From contig CM060890.1 in the NCBI GenBank assembly GCA_030762935.1, positions 66,280,765 through 66,344,764 on the forward strand: 64,000 bases of DNA, read 5' to 3'. The position numbers and the translations under genes were made by a program. This DNA is from Hymenopus coronatus. Lineage: Eukaryota; Arthropoda; Insecta; Mantodea; Hymenopodidae. Under the pieces are notes generated by a model. The model was not told the origin of the DNA. It saw nothing but the letters and a program-made list of their open reading frames with translations, and made no database searches. Shown piece by piece: positions 1-11,254 of the stretch. How positions within the stretch are numbered: position 1 is the first letter of the stretch; the number at the start of each line of letters is the position of its first letter.

Positions 1-1112
1 CCAAAGGATATTCTGCAGCAGCTATTCATCGTGAGCTTTGTGCCGTGTACGGACCAAGAGTTATGAGTGAAGGAGTGGTCCGTGAATGGGTACGTTTATT
101 TAAAAGTGGACGAGAAAACGTTCATGATGAAGAGAGGAGTAGTAGACCATCATTGGTCACGGACGAACTCGTTCAGACAGTTGATGCAAAAGTTCGTGAA
201 AACCGACGTTTCACAATGTCGGAGTTGTCTACTGATTTTCCACCGATTTCTAAGACTCTCTTGTACGATATAGTGACAGCAAGATTGGGTTACCGTAAGT
301 TCTGTGCACGATGGGTGCCCAAAATTCTTACCGACCACCACAAAACTCAAAGAATGGCCTCTGCATTAGACTTTCTGTCACGTTATGAGGCCGAAGGTGA
401 ACCATTGTTAAACAGAATCGTGACCGGGGACGAAACCTGGATTAAGTACGTGAACCCTGAGGCAAAAGAACAATCAAAGATGTGGGCACATTCAAATTCG
501 CCTACCAAACCAATAAAAGCCCAGCAAGATTTTTCTGCCCGAAAATTGATGGCAACGGTGTTTTGGGATGCAAAAGGGGTGTTGTTGGTTGAATTCATGG
601 AACGTGGGACGACCATTAATCAAGACGTGTACTGTGAAACACTAAAACAATTACGACGGGCTATACAGAACAAACGCCGTGGGTGGTATGCTGACTTCCG
701 GTATCGTTTTTTTGCATGATAACGCCCGTCCTCACTCTGCTCGCAGAACAACAGCCCTTCTTGAGTCCTTCAAGTGGGACGTTGTCAACCATCCACCTTA
801 CAGCCCAGATCTGGCGCCAAGCGATTATCACCTCTTCATGCATATGAAGAAATGGCTCGGGTCCCAGCGGTTTGATGACGACGAAGAGCTCAAAGATGCG
901 GTCACAGGCTGGCTCCAGGCACAAGCGAGTGATTTTTATGCAGAAGGAATTTCAAAGCTTGTGAACAGATACGATAAGTGCCTCAATCGTTATGGAGACT
1001 ATGTAGAAAAATAGTGCAAAGATATAGTTGTAAGATGTATATATTAAAATATTTTTATTTAACTTGGTGAATTTCTTGCAGCAACCGGAGGCTACTTTCT
1101 GAACGGCCCTCG
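1..1112 (+). pseudogene. mariner transposase, 5'-truncated by the window edge, one frameshift
   Basis: Transposase of the Tc1/mariner superfamily (mariner, DD34D), which cuts and pastes its own element at TA sites. The frame is open from base 1 to about 680 and carries the N-terminal helix-turn-helix region (HDEERSSRPSLVTDELVQ) and the first catalytic motif TGDETW. It then shifts by one base and continues at 685-1014 with HDNARPH, YSPDLAPSDYHLF and the usual C-terminus GDYVEK before TAG. The shift lies at GGGTGGTATG (about 678-688) and fits a small insertion such as a 4-bp GTGG duplication. The 3' inverted terminus is at about 1073-1112 (inner GCAACCGGAGGC, outer GAACGGCCCTCG), followed by the expected TA at 1113. 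The 5' terminus is outside the window. The catalytic residues are intact but the frame is broken, so this copy should not make active protein. Confidence 0.93.
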
Positions 1113-1226
1113 TATTATGCTGCATTTTTTCATATTTTTCAGCATAACTACAGGAAGAGATAAATACTCCAGGGCTAGCAAGAAACTGGCAAAGTTTTGT
1201 TCTGATCAGTAACAATATAAATGTTT

Positions 1227-1319
1227 GCCCGTCTCGGTGGTGTGACGATGTCTGCCTCACATTCAAGAGGTGAGGAGTTCGAAACTCAGGGTGAGTTACC
1301 CGGAAAGAGTTTCTCTCAC

Positions 1320-1359
<40 letters not shown>

Positions 1360-1508
1360 ATCGGAGGTTTATCTTTTTCTGAGAAGACGAATGCGGAGTA
1401 AAGTTAAGCTCCATGAACTCCGAGATAATTTGACCATTTATTTCACCGATTTCATTCATCGCACAATATGACTCACCGTTAAAGGACGTTAACCTTAGGG
1501 GGGGGGGA
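1227..1508 (+). repeat. tRNA-derived SINE, family S1, diverged copy
   Basis: Starts GCCCGTCTCGGTGG with a tRNA-like head, has a B-box-like GAGTTCGAAACTC near 1269, then the family's body (GAGAAGACGAATG, TTAAGCTCCATG, TTAAAGGACGTTAA). It is expanded internally by a (CT)n run at about 1315-1354 and ends in a G-run instead of the poly-A seen in younger copies. Related copies lie at 20820, 32180, 40073 and 43510. Confidence 0.8.
1314..1354. repeat. (CT)n microsatellite inside the S1 SINE
   Basis: Uninterrupted CT dinucleotide run of about 40 bases within the SINE body. Confidence 0.95.
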
Positions 1509-1514
1509 GTTTAA

Positions 1515-2345
1515 TATGTTTTTCCTGGGAGGCTCTATTTGGGAAAACATTCTGATGCATGTCTTAGATGCATTTACAAGACTTTTTCTACCCATGACAA
1601 ATTCACATCCCTTGCAGAACTCATATAAAACGATTGATGAAGGGGGATCGTTATTGATGATTGGCCAGAAATCCTTAAATTAAGCAATATGGACTTGTGG
1701 TTGCATGCAAAATATAGGAAAGAAAACACAACATAGGCATGTAGTACGCCAGTTTTTTTTGTTACTAATGGACCTATGCGGGTCTTGCGGCAAAACTTTA
1801 TATATTTCAACCACTTATAAAAATTACTTCAAATCTATTCAAAATAAGGACTTCAAGCTATTCACAAAGAACTCAAGACGCATATTATTAGTGAATTTTG
1901 GGCACACGCGCATGGAAACTACTACTTACGAGATAAACGTATCGTTTTGAAATACATTTGTGGTAAACGTACAATTGATAGGTAAAGCATTGAGATTCAC
2001 TTTATGTGATGCTTGGAAAGTCGAAAACACAAGCATTGAAGTAATATATAGCTGATAACAGATTATAACTCCATTAGCTTCACTTATCAATTGCCAATAT
2101 TGCTACTAATTTATTTTGAAATATAAACATTAATAGCAGCAATAATTTAAATTAGACAAATTAATTTCTTTAGAGTAAAATTCAACACCTCTACCGACTT
2201 TATTAAAATCACCTGTCTAAACAAAGATAAGATTCCCCTCCACACATAAATATTTTTGCAATTTAATTTTATCACAAGATCCTTTATATAACCCTCCACA
2301 GAGAACGTAGAATAATAGTGTCAAAAGTGTCAGTTATCGTCTAAA
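1515..2345. other. unassigned AT-rich stretch
   Basis: No coding exon, repeat terminus or RNA signal recognised. Short open frames here (for example 1705-1950) lack family features and are judged random. Confidence 0.5.
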
Positions 2346-2349
2346 TTTA

Positions 2350-3680
2350 CTAGTTTCCTGATAATTTTCGAAAAAAAATTTCATGTAAAGAATTTTTCGG
2401 GGTGTGAGGGATTTTCTTAAGTCTTCGTCTCACAGATTTGAAGAATGCTGAACTTAAATATAAAGTTTTGTGTTTAGCACTTGTGTGCGAGCGCGCACAC
2501 ATACAGGTATCTTTTTCTCAACATACATTCTTATTTATTTATTCATTCAGGCAGTCTCAAAACGCCTGTTTCGGGTGAATACTCGGGATCGAATTTTTGG
2601 GTGGAATAGAATACTTCCTCTACTTAATATCGGTATATAACAGTATAGAACGTAGATAGCACAATAATAGAGAAAATAAAGAAACACTTTCATTCCAGTT
2701 ACGTAATTCGTCTTATGTTACAAGACTACAAAGCGAAAATAGCATTCAAATGTTTACTCGTGGTAATAAGCACAAAAATAGTCATAGGCACCCATTAAAC
2801 CAGGTTTTGAGAAAATAAAAAACGAGGAAATATTTTTCAAAGGATATGTTGTCGCAACGTCAGAAGATGTTGAATTAAAGTGCAACGTTTTACTTTAAAA
2901 ACTACCATATACACGAAAAAGTTAGTAATTTTTTTTTTCTCTAACACAGTTCAAATGGTTTTGATAAAAATAGTCCTTCTTTAAGACATTTAAGTAAAAA
3001 ATACAATATTTATGTTGAATGTCTTGGAATACAAGTCCTCTTTATTCTGAAAGTAAAAAAAAAAAAAATGTGTATAAATGATAAACCGTAAAAGAGAGAG
3101 AGAAAATCTTGCTGCACAAAAACCGTAGATCACCTTAAAGCACACATTCTATGTCACATAATTTTTTTATTGCGATAACCATTTCCAAAATATTCTTTCG
3201 AATACCTCATACTTTTTTAAAACTACAAATTGGTATTAATTTTCTTATTTTGGTCGTGCAAAAAGAACGGAATTTTAAAGGCATCACGTAGCGCCCCAAT
3301 TTTTAAATATTTAAATAAAAGTTTATTTATTTAAAACTAGAACAAGATGTTTATATATGTAATACGATTTAATTCTATTAATAGAAAGCAGAATGGACTA
3401 AAAGATTGTTTTAAGGGCGGTTTTCATCCTTTCAAACTGTGTGAAAACAAAAAGCCTCAACCTAAACAGAAGAAGCAAATGGAAGAATAAGCTTTATTAT
3501 GAACAGTACATGGAAAACAATGCATCATAAAGGGTTTCTAAAAGTGATTTTTCCTGAGTCCAGCGCACCTTAAATATGCATTTTCGGTGAAATCTCTGTA
3601 TCTCATTTTTGGGGGGACTACTTCCTTTACTTACCTACTAAACTAGTATACAAGGTAAAACCTTAACTTTCTGTTTCCGA
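2350..3680. repeat. three decayed R1 fragments: minus (2350-2660), plus (2925-3420), minus (3565-3680)
   Basis: Minus fragments show the R1 landmarks in reverse (CATGTAAAG, GATTTTCTTAAG, AACTTAAATATAAAG, CGGGTGAAT, GGGTGGAATAGAATAC). The plus fragment shows AAACCGTAAAAGAGAGAG, CTGCACAAAAACCGTAGATC and TTAAAGCACAC. All are strongly diverged, so boundaries are approximate. Confidence 0.65.
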
Positions 3681-3689
3681 CTCGACGAA

Positions 3690-4175
3690 TTGAGTTGAAT
3701 GCTGTATCCTTTCAAAACAAAACTGCGCATTTTAGGAAACATTACTTAACAAGCAGTACAATTTCCTGATTGATGCTTATTCAATACAGCACATGCAAAT
3801 ACATTTTAGATAACAGAACGGCACTTAACATCATTCGTCATACTGGTTCTGCTCAAGAGCTGACGTTTGATTCTGGAAACCTTCTATGAGAAGCGATTCT
3901 ATAGGAAATGGATCGCTAGGCAAACATGACCTGACCTCGCTCCCTCAACCTCGATTCCCTTGCGTTTTATTCCAGAGCTATTGTGCATTCCATCCCGTTC
4001 AAATGTTTCGACATACGAGACAGATATTAGGTGCGCACGACAAGGGAGATGAAACTTTGTGATGGTTCTAGACATTTTAACCCCCTTCGAAGGAAAACGA
4101 TTTAAACAAAAAACAAAATTGTATAGCTAGATGCCGTATTCCCTTTGGGACATTTCTTACCCTTTAATTTTTTTA
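3690..4175. other. unassigned stretch
   Basis: Nothing recognisable: no long frame, no repeat termini, no tRNA-like boxes. Confidence 0.4.
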
Positions 4176-4177
4176 TA

Positions 4178-4633
4178 ATTTTTACTTGCTATATATAATG
4201 AATATAGTGTGTAGAGAAGGTATTTGTGTTCCGCCCAAAAAGTCAATTCACCGAAAACGCATGTTTTAGGGTCCTCTGAATAATAAAAAAAAAAAAGCAT
4301 CTTTAGAAAAAGATCCATGTGTGTCTGTGGACAGCATAACTGAAACACGAAATGTTGGTTAAGTACCAAACTTGGTATTTAAGTTTAGCATCTTTCAAGG
4401 ATGCGACACGAAGATTTTCAGAAAAATCCCCCCACTCCAAACTACCCTTTACATGGAACATTTTTCGAAAATTTGATTTTCTCAAGATGGCTCTCACGAT
4501 TTTGAATAAAATACCACATGATTAATATATTTTTATGACAACAAAATGCATATCTTGAATTTTCTGGGAATAGTCGCTTCAAAAACCTCTTCATTCTGGA
4601 TAACCTTTAAGAGATAGACAAAAACTTACTACA

Positions 4634-4668
<35 letters not shown>

Positions 4669-4790
4669 ATAGATCTAATTAAAACACACAACTTTTGTTG
4701 CAGAGTTAACCGTTTCCGAGAGGTTCCGCGTTATTGGTTTCAAGCTACTTTAACTTTTTACTTTCTCTATACGTACTACGTACTTACTAT
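4178..4790 (+). repeat. R1 repeat copy (plus), followed by a second truncated R1 start
   Basis: Begins TTTTTACTTGCTATATATAATG with the AGTGTGTAGAGAAGG palindrome arm and runs through GGATGCGACACGAAGATTTT, TCTTGAATTTTCTGGGAATAG and GTTATTGGTTTCAAG to about 4750. A fresh R1 start (TTTTTACTTTCTCTATACG) at about 4750 is cut off after some 40 bases. A poly-A tract of about 32 bases interrupts it at 4637-4667. Confidence 0.85.
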
Positions 4791-4794
4791 CTTT

Positions 4795-5245
4795 CAAGTA
4801 AATACCCACTTTCTGTTTGAGTGTGCGATTGTTCACCTAACTCTCAGGCGTTCCTGAGAGTGATATAAGAATGACATTTGCCATACGCCTCCCTTCCCTT
4901 TGTGCTCAAGGGGGCATGCTATCTATTCGCTCACCTCGCAGTTTTGGAAACCAATATTTTTAAAAGCATTGCAAACTAACGGGAAAATATGGCTAATTCA
5001 ACTTCAATACATTTGCAGGCAATGTGTTATTACTGTGTTTCAGTTAAGAGTGGATCTGAAGTAAAACCCTCCTAGGGTTGGGTGCTTTGCTTATAAGAAT
5101 AAGTTTAATCAGTAGCAATATTAGGTGAATAGAGCGCATTCTCCCACCTAAGAAATAGCCTAGGTCACTATCCATTAATTCAAAAGTGCCAGCAGGTGGT
5201 GGTTCGATCCTCACCTCCCGCGTACTTATTTTCTGAAACGCAACA
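4795..5245 (+). repeat. S3 repeat, copy 1, with a Pol III B-box-like motif
   Basis: A roughly 300-bp body (GTGCGATTGTTCACCTAACTC at the left; GGGTTGGGTGCTTTGC near 5078) followed by a tRNA-like segment with GGTGGTTCGATCCTCACC near 5200-5217. The same order recurs in inverted orientation at 6350-6790. The motif GGTTCGATCC matches a tRNA B box, so this may be a tRNA-derived SINE, but the tRNA-like part lies at the unexpected end. Confidence 0.6.
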
Positions 5246-5249
5246 TTAA

Positions 5250-6000
5250 CAAACGTCTTTAATTCCTCGAGACTATCACTTGTCATCAGTAATGGAGAAT
5301 CAGGGTAAAGGCACACTTATAGACAGCCAGTTAATGGGGACATAGCAACACTATCTAGTGCTGAAAATAAAGGAAATGGCAACGCTGCTAGGTGTAAAGG
5401 TTGCTTCACGTTCAAGCAATCCACGACTGTACGGTGCTTTGTTTAATATGCCAGTGATTGATTTATTCGCTGGCATCCACTACTTTTTACAACGCATTTC
5501 ATGGCCATCAATAGATAGCATTTGTATCTATGTCGTATTACTGCATAATTAACTATAAAGGAATGTATCCATGCTGAGTTCACTCAACTTTTCTAAAGAA
5601 CTTATTTTAGTTTTTGTGCCTATAACATATTAATTTCCTTTTTATCTAGCCAGGCTTTCCAACACGAAAGAGATGTAAATGCCTACTTATATCCATTGTA
5701 TGCTAATATAAACATTAACAATTTACGGCCGAATACATATTTTAATAGTATTCGAATATTATAGTCAAGATGCATTTGGATGTGGGCTATTTAAATGAAA
5801 ATATTGACTTCGGGAGGAATGCTTGCCACTTGACGTTTTATTTGCTTCATTTACAACTTGTTTTATACAGCATTCGGTTGTAAAATTTCAATCATGTTGC
5901 AACGTGCGTAAGATGGCAGCAAATTAATATTTTGCTGTGCTAAATAAAGCTAATCATGTAATTTGCCGAGAGAAGGAGTTTTATCAGAAAGGGAAATGAA
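5250..6000. other. unassigned AT-rich stretch
   Basis: Small open frames (5044-5316 minus, 5358-5552 plus) show no family motif and overlap repeat sequence. No RNA or mobile-element signal seen. Confidence 0.4.
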
Positions 6001-6002
6001 AT

Positions 6003-6275
6003 GACATGGCGTGTTATTTATGGACGCTCTTTAACTGCTTTGGTTCTCAGCGTCCCATTCTATATTGGGCGTGAAAGGTCGCTTAATTTTGCTCAGAGGC
6101 AAATTAATTTTGCTTGAGGTTCTTTTACGTGCCGTAAATCTACGACACGGGACCCACGGCTTTACTTCCTGCTAAGGATTTTTACGCCCGAAAAAATCCA
6201 TCGTCCTCCGCCGGGTTTGAACCCGCGACCTTGGGTATATGAAGTTAGCATGATAACAATTACACCACGGAGGGC
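6003..6275 (-). repeat. tRNA-derived SINE, family S2, near full length
   Basis: On the minus strand it begins GCCCTCCGTGGTGTAATTG (A-box region) and carries GCGGGTTCAAACCCGGC (B-box region). The S2 body follows: ATGGATTTTTTCGGGCGTAA, GTAGATTTACGGCACGTAAA, AAGAGCGTCCATAAATAACA. The tRNA-like head can fold partly but shows no convincing anticodon arm, so it is a SINE head rather than a tRNA gene. Confidence 0.85.
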
Positions 6276-6344
6276 GACTATCAGAAAGGGTTTCTATTGC
6301 GTAATATGTCAAAAATTTCGCACAGGTCAGGAAAATAAAGATAA

Positions 6345-6790
6345 AAAAAAAAAAAAAAAAATATGCAGGCGTTTTACGAGATTCGATCCAGCATCAGACT
6401 TTTCTGATATTTGACAGAAAATCCTTTTAACCACTTCGGCGGCTATTCAGTCGCAGGCACGACTGCTGCTGATTCAACTTACCCTTCTAAGCAAAGCACC
6501 CCACCCAAAACTAGGAGCGTTTTACTTCAGGTCCACTACTTAATTGAAACACAGTAATAACACCTTTTCTGCATGTGTATTGAAGTTGAATTCGCAATAT
6601 TTTCCAGTTAGTTTACAATGACTGCTGAAGTATTGGTTTCCAAAACTGCGAGGTGAGCAAATGGCTGCCTTGCCCTCTTAAACACAAATGGCATATGGCA
6701 AATTTCATTTTCATTCCACCTATGTAGGAGCGCCTGAGAATTAGGTGACCAATCGCACTTCAAGCAGAAGCAAGGATACTTACTTTTGTG
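6345..6790 (-). repeat. S3 repeat, copy 2 (inverted relative to 4795-5245)
   Basis: The reverse complement shows the same order of blocks as copy 1. Shared blocks include the GCGATTGGTCACCTAATTCTC type, TGAAGTTGAATTCG and GGGGTGCTTTGC, followed by a tRNA-like GCCGCCGAAGTGGTTAAAAG and a B-box-like GGATCGAATCTCG. A T/A-rich tail lies at about 6342-6361. The pair forms a large inverted repeat spaced about 1.1 kb, with an S2 SINE between. Confidence 0.6.
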
Positions 6791-6829
6791 ACATATAGTA
6801 CCTACATAGTATATAAAGAAGTCGATATG

Positions 6830-7412
6830 AGATTTCACAGAAAATACATATTTTCGGGAAAATACGATATGAAATTTCACCAAAATACATATTTTAACGG
6901 ACATGTCGTTTTTTGAGCTATGCTGCCCCCCCACACTAAATTTTTTTTAGAAAAAGGTGTGTGGGGGGCAGCAGAGCTCAAAATATCCGTTAAATGCCAC
7001 ACTTGGTATTTAAGTTTAGTATCTTCCAAGGTCGCCCTCCGTAGTGTAATGGTTACCATGCTGACTTCATATAAACCCGGCGGGGACTATGGATTTTTTT
7101 AAGGTGTAAACCTCCTTAGAATGGCTTCCTTCGGAAGGGAAGTAAAGCCGTTGGTCCCATGTCGTAGATTTACGGCACGTAAAAGAACCTCAAGCCTGAT
7201 AGAGACCTCTGAGCAAAATTAATCACGCCCAATTTAAAATGGGACAGTAGTTAAAGAGCGTTCATAAATAACACGCCATTTACATTTTTTTTTTTATTTT
7301 CCAAGAATGCGACATGATGCTTTTCAGAAAACTCCCCCGTTCCAAACTTTCCTTTACATGGGAAAAAAAATCGAAAATTTTGTTTTTCTCAAAAGTGGCT
7401 CTAACGATTTAG
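6830..7412. repeat. R1 fragments, minus then plus, forming a hairpin; interrupted by an S2 SINE
   Basis: A minus-oriented R1 piece ends at the GAGCTATGCTGCC motif (6915-6936). After a short spacer a plus-oriented piece starts with TTTTAGAAAAAGGTGTGTGG, so the two form an inverted repeat. The plus copy continues to TAGTATCTTCCAAG (7018-7031), is split by the S2 SINE, and resumes at TTTTCCAAGAATGCGACATG (about 7300). Confidence 0.75.
7034..7285 (+). repeat. S2 SINE nested in an R1 copy
   Basis: Begins GCCCTCCGTAGTGTAATGG and ends near CATAAATAACACGCCATTT with a T-rich tail. The flanking R1 sequence is duplicated: TCTTCCAAG before and TTTTCCAAG after. This identifies a target-site duplication of about 9 bp and shows the SINE arrived after R1. 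The B-box region is partly deleted (ATATAAACCCGGCGGGGAC). Confidence 0.85.
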
Positions 7413-7414
7413 CT

Positions 7415-7880
7415 AAATAGCAGATACACGTATGCAGTAAAATCTCGCTGTAAATTGTAGTATTGCGATTGTCTGCTGTTGAATAGCAGGCAATACACAA
7501 AGGACGGATGCAAAATTAATTCTTTCTCTATGTACGCAACGCAAGGATAAAGTTTGGAGTTTACAAACTCTTGTGTTACAATGCATTGCGTACCGCGTGA
7601 ATGCTTGCATTGTATAACATGGATGCAAAGTCTCGCGCTGTGTCTGCGCTCATTGTGAATGGCGCATTATTCATGTTGCATTGCTCATTGCATTTTTGGA
7701 CTATAAATAATATAAAATTAAGTAATTATATATTTATTATTACTCATGCAAATTCCTTAAACAAATGACACTTCAACCGAAATCCTTCGAGGTATTATTT
7801 GAGAAAGTCCCTGTTTGATTTGTTTTTTTGTTTGTTTTTTTATTGTTTGGATTGAGATTTTTTCTTCCCCCCATTTCTTT
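7415..7880. other. unassigned stretch
   Basis: No gene, repeat terminus or RNA motif recognised. A T-rich low-complexity run lies at about 7800-7870. Confidence 0.4.
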
Positions 7881-7884
7881 CTCT

Positions 7885-8185
7885 AATTATCTTCCTCATT
7901 TGTAGGACTGGCAAGCCAGCGCCTGGGGTCAGACCCTGTTGAGAGCAGAGGTTCTATGAGAAGCCAGGACGAGTGATCCTGACATAAAAGTGAAGAAGTG
8001 GATAATATAAAATGACAGCGAAATGGATGAAAGAAAAGATGATTATGTAGTAATTGGTGAAATGCATGGCGGGAGGGAGCCCGGAGAACACCCACCCAGA
8101 CGCCACCTCGTTCACCACAAATCCCACATGTGGTCCCCTGTGATCGAACCCAGGCCGTCTCGGCTCCGAGATTTTATTGAAAGTA
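7885..8185 (-). repeat. tRNA-derived SINE, family S4, 5'-truncated
   Basis: The minus strand starts at a T-arm/B-box-like CCTGGGTTCGATCACAGG (about 8139-8156), then a GC-rich SINE body (GTGGTGAACGAGGTGGCG, GGGTGTTCTCCGGGCTCC) and a 3' part with TGACCCCAGGCGCTGGCTTG. The A-box half is missing. It abuts a decayed R1 fragment. Confidence 0.65.
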
Positions 8186-8530
8186 AATTCAAGACTCGTA
8201 TTTTTCAAAACTTGCAAAATTCTAAAATAATGGTATTTTGATAAAAATAGTTGGAGCCATTTCGAGAAAATGGTATATTTCTTTGAAAGGTTAGTTCGGG
8301 GTGAGGAAACTGTTTAAGGTCATATCCGCCAAAAATAAACTTACTGGCATTTATCCAACTTTCATTTTGATTTATACTGCTCTCTCTCTCTCTCTCTCTC
8401 TTTCACATTCACGCATACCTTTTCACTAAACATTATTTTTGGATTCCGGGGATTTCTAAAAGTTTATTTCTGTGAACTCATGTTCATTTTTAGTTGAACT
8501 TACGATACTTCCTCCATCTACCACAGGTAA
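8185..8530 (-). repeat. two decayed minus-oriented R1 pieces
   Basis: 8185-8320 carries GATAAAAATAGTTGGAGCC and a short GGTTAGTTCGGGGTGAGG. 8430-8530 carries GGATTCCGGGGATTTC and a CTTCCTCCATCTACCACA end. A (CT)n run of about 20 bases lies between, at 8382-8402. Confidence 0.55.
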
Positions 8531-8534
8531 GCGA

Positions 8535-9550
8535 TGCACATACAAACGGACAAACATTACAAACCATAAGTATTTCCACAGTCTGATAGTCAAAATCCAA
8601 TTCCTTTCTTACGAGCGTTCTAATAATAATTGTTAGTGACAATCATTATTTCTCAGCTGCAATAAAACGGTCACGTTTCCAGCATTATCCCCTTCGTTTC
8701 ACACGATGATTACTATTGATCACAGTTTCTGTGAGCTCTGCTCCTTCGGGCTAGGCTAGGCGCAAGCTATTCGGTCAGAAGTCCAGCACTCATGATTTAT
8801 GCAATACCGTCCCTTCGTGCGCAGTTTCACTCGAAACAACTTTACTTATTGCGTTTCAAGCAATAAATCCAGTTCCTTTGAGTTCAAGAAATACTTAATA
8901 TTCAGAATTCGAAAAGATAATCCAGACCACTTAAGGCAGCTAAGTGGTCATTATATTGCTTTTATAGTAATCAGCCGGAGCTTCACTTAAAATTTAATTA
9001 CAAATCAACAAAAAGCTACCTAAAATATTGTCTGATAATCTCATAGACGCCCACATCTGCCTAATAATTAAGTACATACTCTGCATCAGATTTTACATGT
9101 AGTGCCCGCAGCTCATCACGCGTTATTGCCTTAAGGGGGCACATATGGTAATTGGCCACATGATGACAGGTCAATTATTTTCCCAGCTGACTAGCATGTT
9201 TTCCAGAGATCTTTTGCAGACTTATGCTCACTAGGAACCCGTGTTTAAGGAATGGGAGGAAGGTGTAGCAGAGAGTACCTGGTAGAGTTCATGATGGACG
9301 TGTAGCATCATTACTGTCTAAACCCAAACCACTGCTCCATTTGTGAGAACACAAGGGTTGCGTGACGTCATAAGGTAGAGATTTCATCACCTTCTCTGCC
9401 ACGTACCTAGTAGGTAGATGTATTGCATTCTATCCAAAATTACCAGCAATTATGCATTGAAAATCTTCAATCTCAAAAGAATGTTCCTAGCACCACGGTA
9501 TAACACATTGTGCTTTGCTATATTAAATTGTGGTACTCATGTGTAGATTC
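8535..9550. other. unassigned stretch
   Basis: No convincing exon or repeat boundary. The 63-codon frame at 8799-8990 has no recognisable motif. Confidence 0.4.
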
Positions 9551-9555
9551 TTAAC

Positions 9556-11250
9556 TTTTTAATTTCTCTACACGTACTATGAACATAGTGTACAGAGAGG
9601 ATATTGTATTACGTCCGAAAATTCGAAAACGAGATTTCACCGGAAATATATATCTTAAGACCCCCATATTAAAAAAAATTAGAACCATGTCCGCGCATGT
9701 GGGCAGCATGGCTCAAAAACAAAAGTAGATTATATACCAAACTTGGTATTTAATTTAAATAGGTATCGTTTAGGGATGCGGCATGAAGATTTTCAAGAAA
9801 ATCCCCCCATTCCCAACTACCCTTTACATTGATAATTTTTCGAAAATTTCGAGTTTTTCAACAATGGCTCTAACGATTTTATTAAAATACCTTATCTTTA
9901 AGATATTTTTGTGACAAACAAAATGTATATCTTAAATTTTCTGGGAATAACCTCTGAAGACCACTTCATTCTGGACAACTTTTTATTGAATTGCACCCAA
10001 AAATTCGAAACCGAGATTTCATTGGAGATACATATTTTGGCACCCCCCGAATCCAAAAGAAGCATTTTTTGAAAAATGTCCGTGTGTGTGTCTGTGGGCA
10101 GAATGGCTCAAAAACGAAAAGTGTGTTAAATACCAACTTGATATTTAAATTCAGTATCTTCCAAGGATGTGACACGAATATTTTCAATAAAAACCTCCAA
10201 CTGACCCTTAACATAGAAAAAAGAACATTTTGGTTTTCTCAAAAATGGCTCTAACGATTTTGATTTAAACTCTTATTAAGATATTTACACGACAAACACA
10301 ATGTATATCTTGAATTTTCTGGGAATAGCTTCTGAACACCTCTTTATTCAGAATGAACTTTTTTTTAATTTTACATAACTGGTATACCGCAAGAGATAGA
10401 CAAACATTTACAATAGCAAAAATGTACATCTTCTTAAAACACAATTTATGTCATTTCCATTTTTTCCCCTAGAAATGACCGTTTTCGAGACACTCCTTGT
10501 TATTGGTTTCAGTTTTAAAACACTTAAACTTATCTCATACAGGAACTTATCAACTCTTGGCCATACAAAGAAAGGGATTTCAATCCCATAGCAACCATAT
10601 TTTAAAACAGTTAACAGTCAGTTTAGCTAAGTGTATACTCTTATTTCCCTTCTACTTAAAGGAACTAAGTAATAAGACCGTTTCTGCTAACGTTGATTTG
10701 AATTAACATGAACTAGATAGAAGAAAAACTTATTAACAATAATTTGTTAGAGATACAAAGAAAGTCATGAGAACGAAACACATCAGATTTTTTATAACTG
10801 GTAAACGTAAGAGAGAGATAAAAACTTAATACATAAAAAATAGATCTCATTAAAACACAATTAATGTTGTATTTTTTTTTTTGTTTTTTTGTTTTTTATT
10901 TGTGTTAACCGTTTACGAGATATTGCAAATTATTGGTTTCAATTTTAAGCAACTAAAACTTTTCTAAAAGGAAGACATCTCTCTTCCCGTTTCTCATTTG
11001 TTTATTCCTGGTAAGCAAAAAGATTGGCATTTCAATTGTTTCACACGTCGACTGACTGTACTTGACTTTCGCTTTAGACTGCGCATTTCCTTATTTCTCT
11101 TATACTTACAAGGAAGCAAATAATAAGACAAATTCTGCTTGTGTTCAACTTGATTAGCATGATGTAGAAAAAAGATTAATCTTTTGAATAAAAGGTTTAT
11201 TTGCGGAACAGCTAGAGAAAATCATGTGAATAAAACACATAGCATATATG
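9556..11250 (+). repeat. cluster of three overlapping R1 copies, all plus
   Basis: Copy a starts TTTTTAATTTCTCTACACG (about 9556) and runs to about 9975. Copy b enters at GCACCCAAAAATTCGAAACC (about 9993) and ends at GAAACACATCAGATTTTTT (about 10795). Copy c continues without spacer from mid-element (TATAACTGGTAAACG) to AAAACACATAGC (about 11245). Open frames on either strand here are readings of the repeat. Confidence 0.85.
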
Positions 11251-11254
11251 CTTT

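Noticed and set aside
6003..6275. Possible tRNA gene on the minus strand
   Set aside because: A- and B-box-like motifs are present but the anticodon arm does not pair and the sequence continues into the S2 SINE body, repeated elsewhere with target duplications.
8023..8241. 72- and 87-codon frames near 8 kb
   Set aside because: Both read the S4 SINE and adjoining R1 piece.
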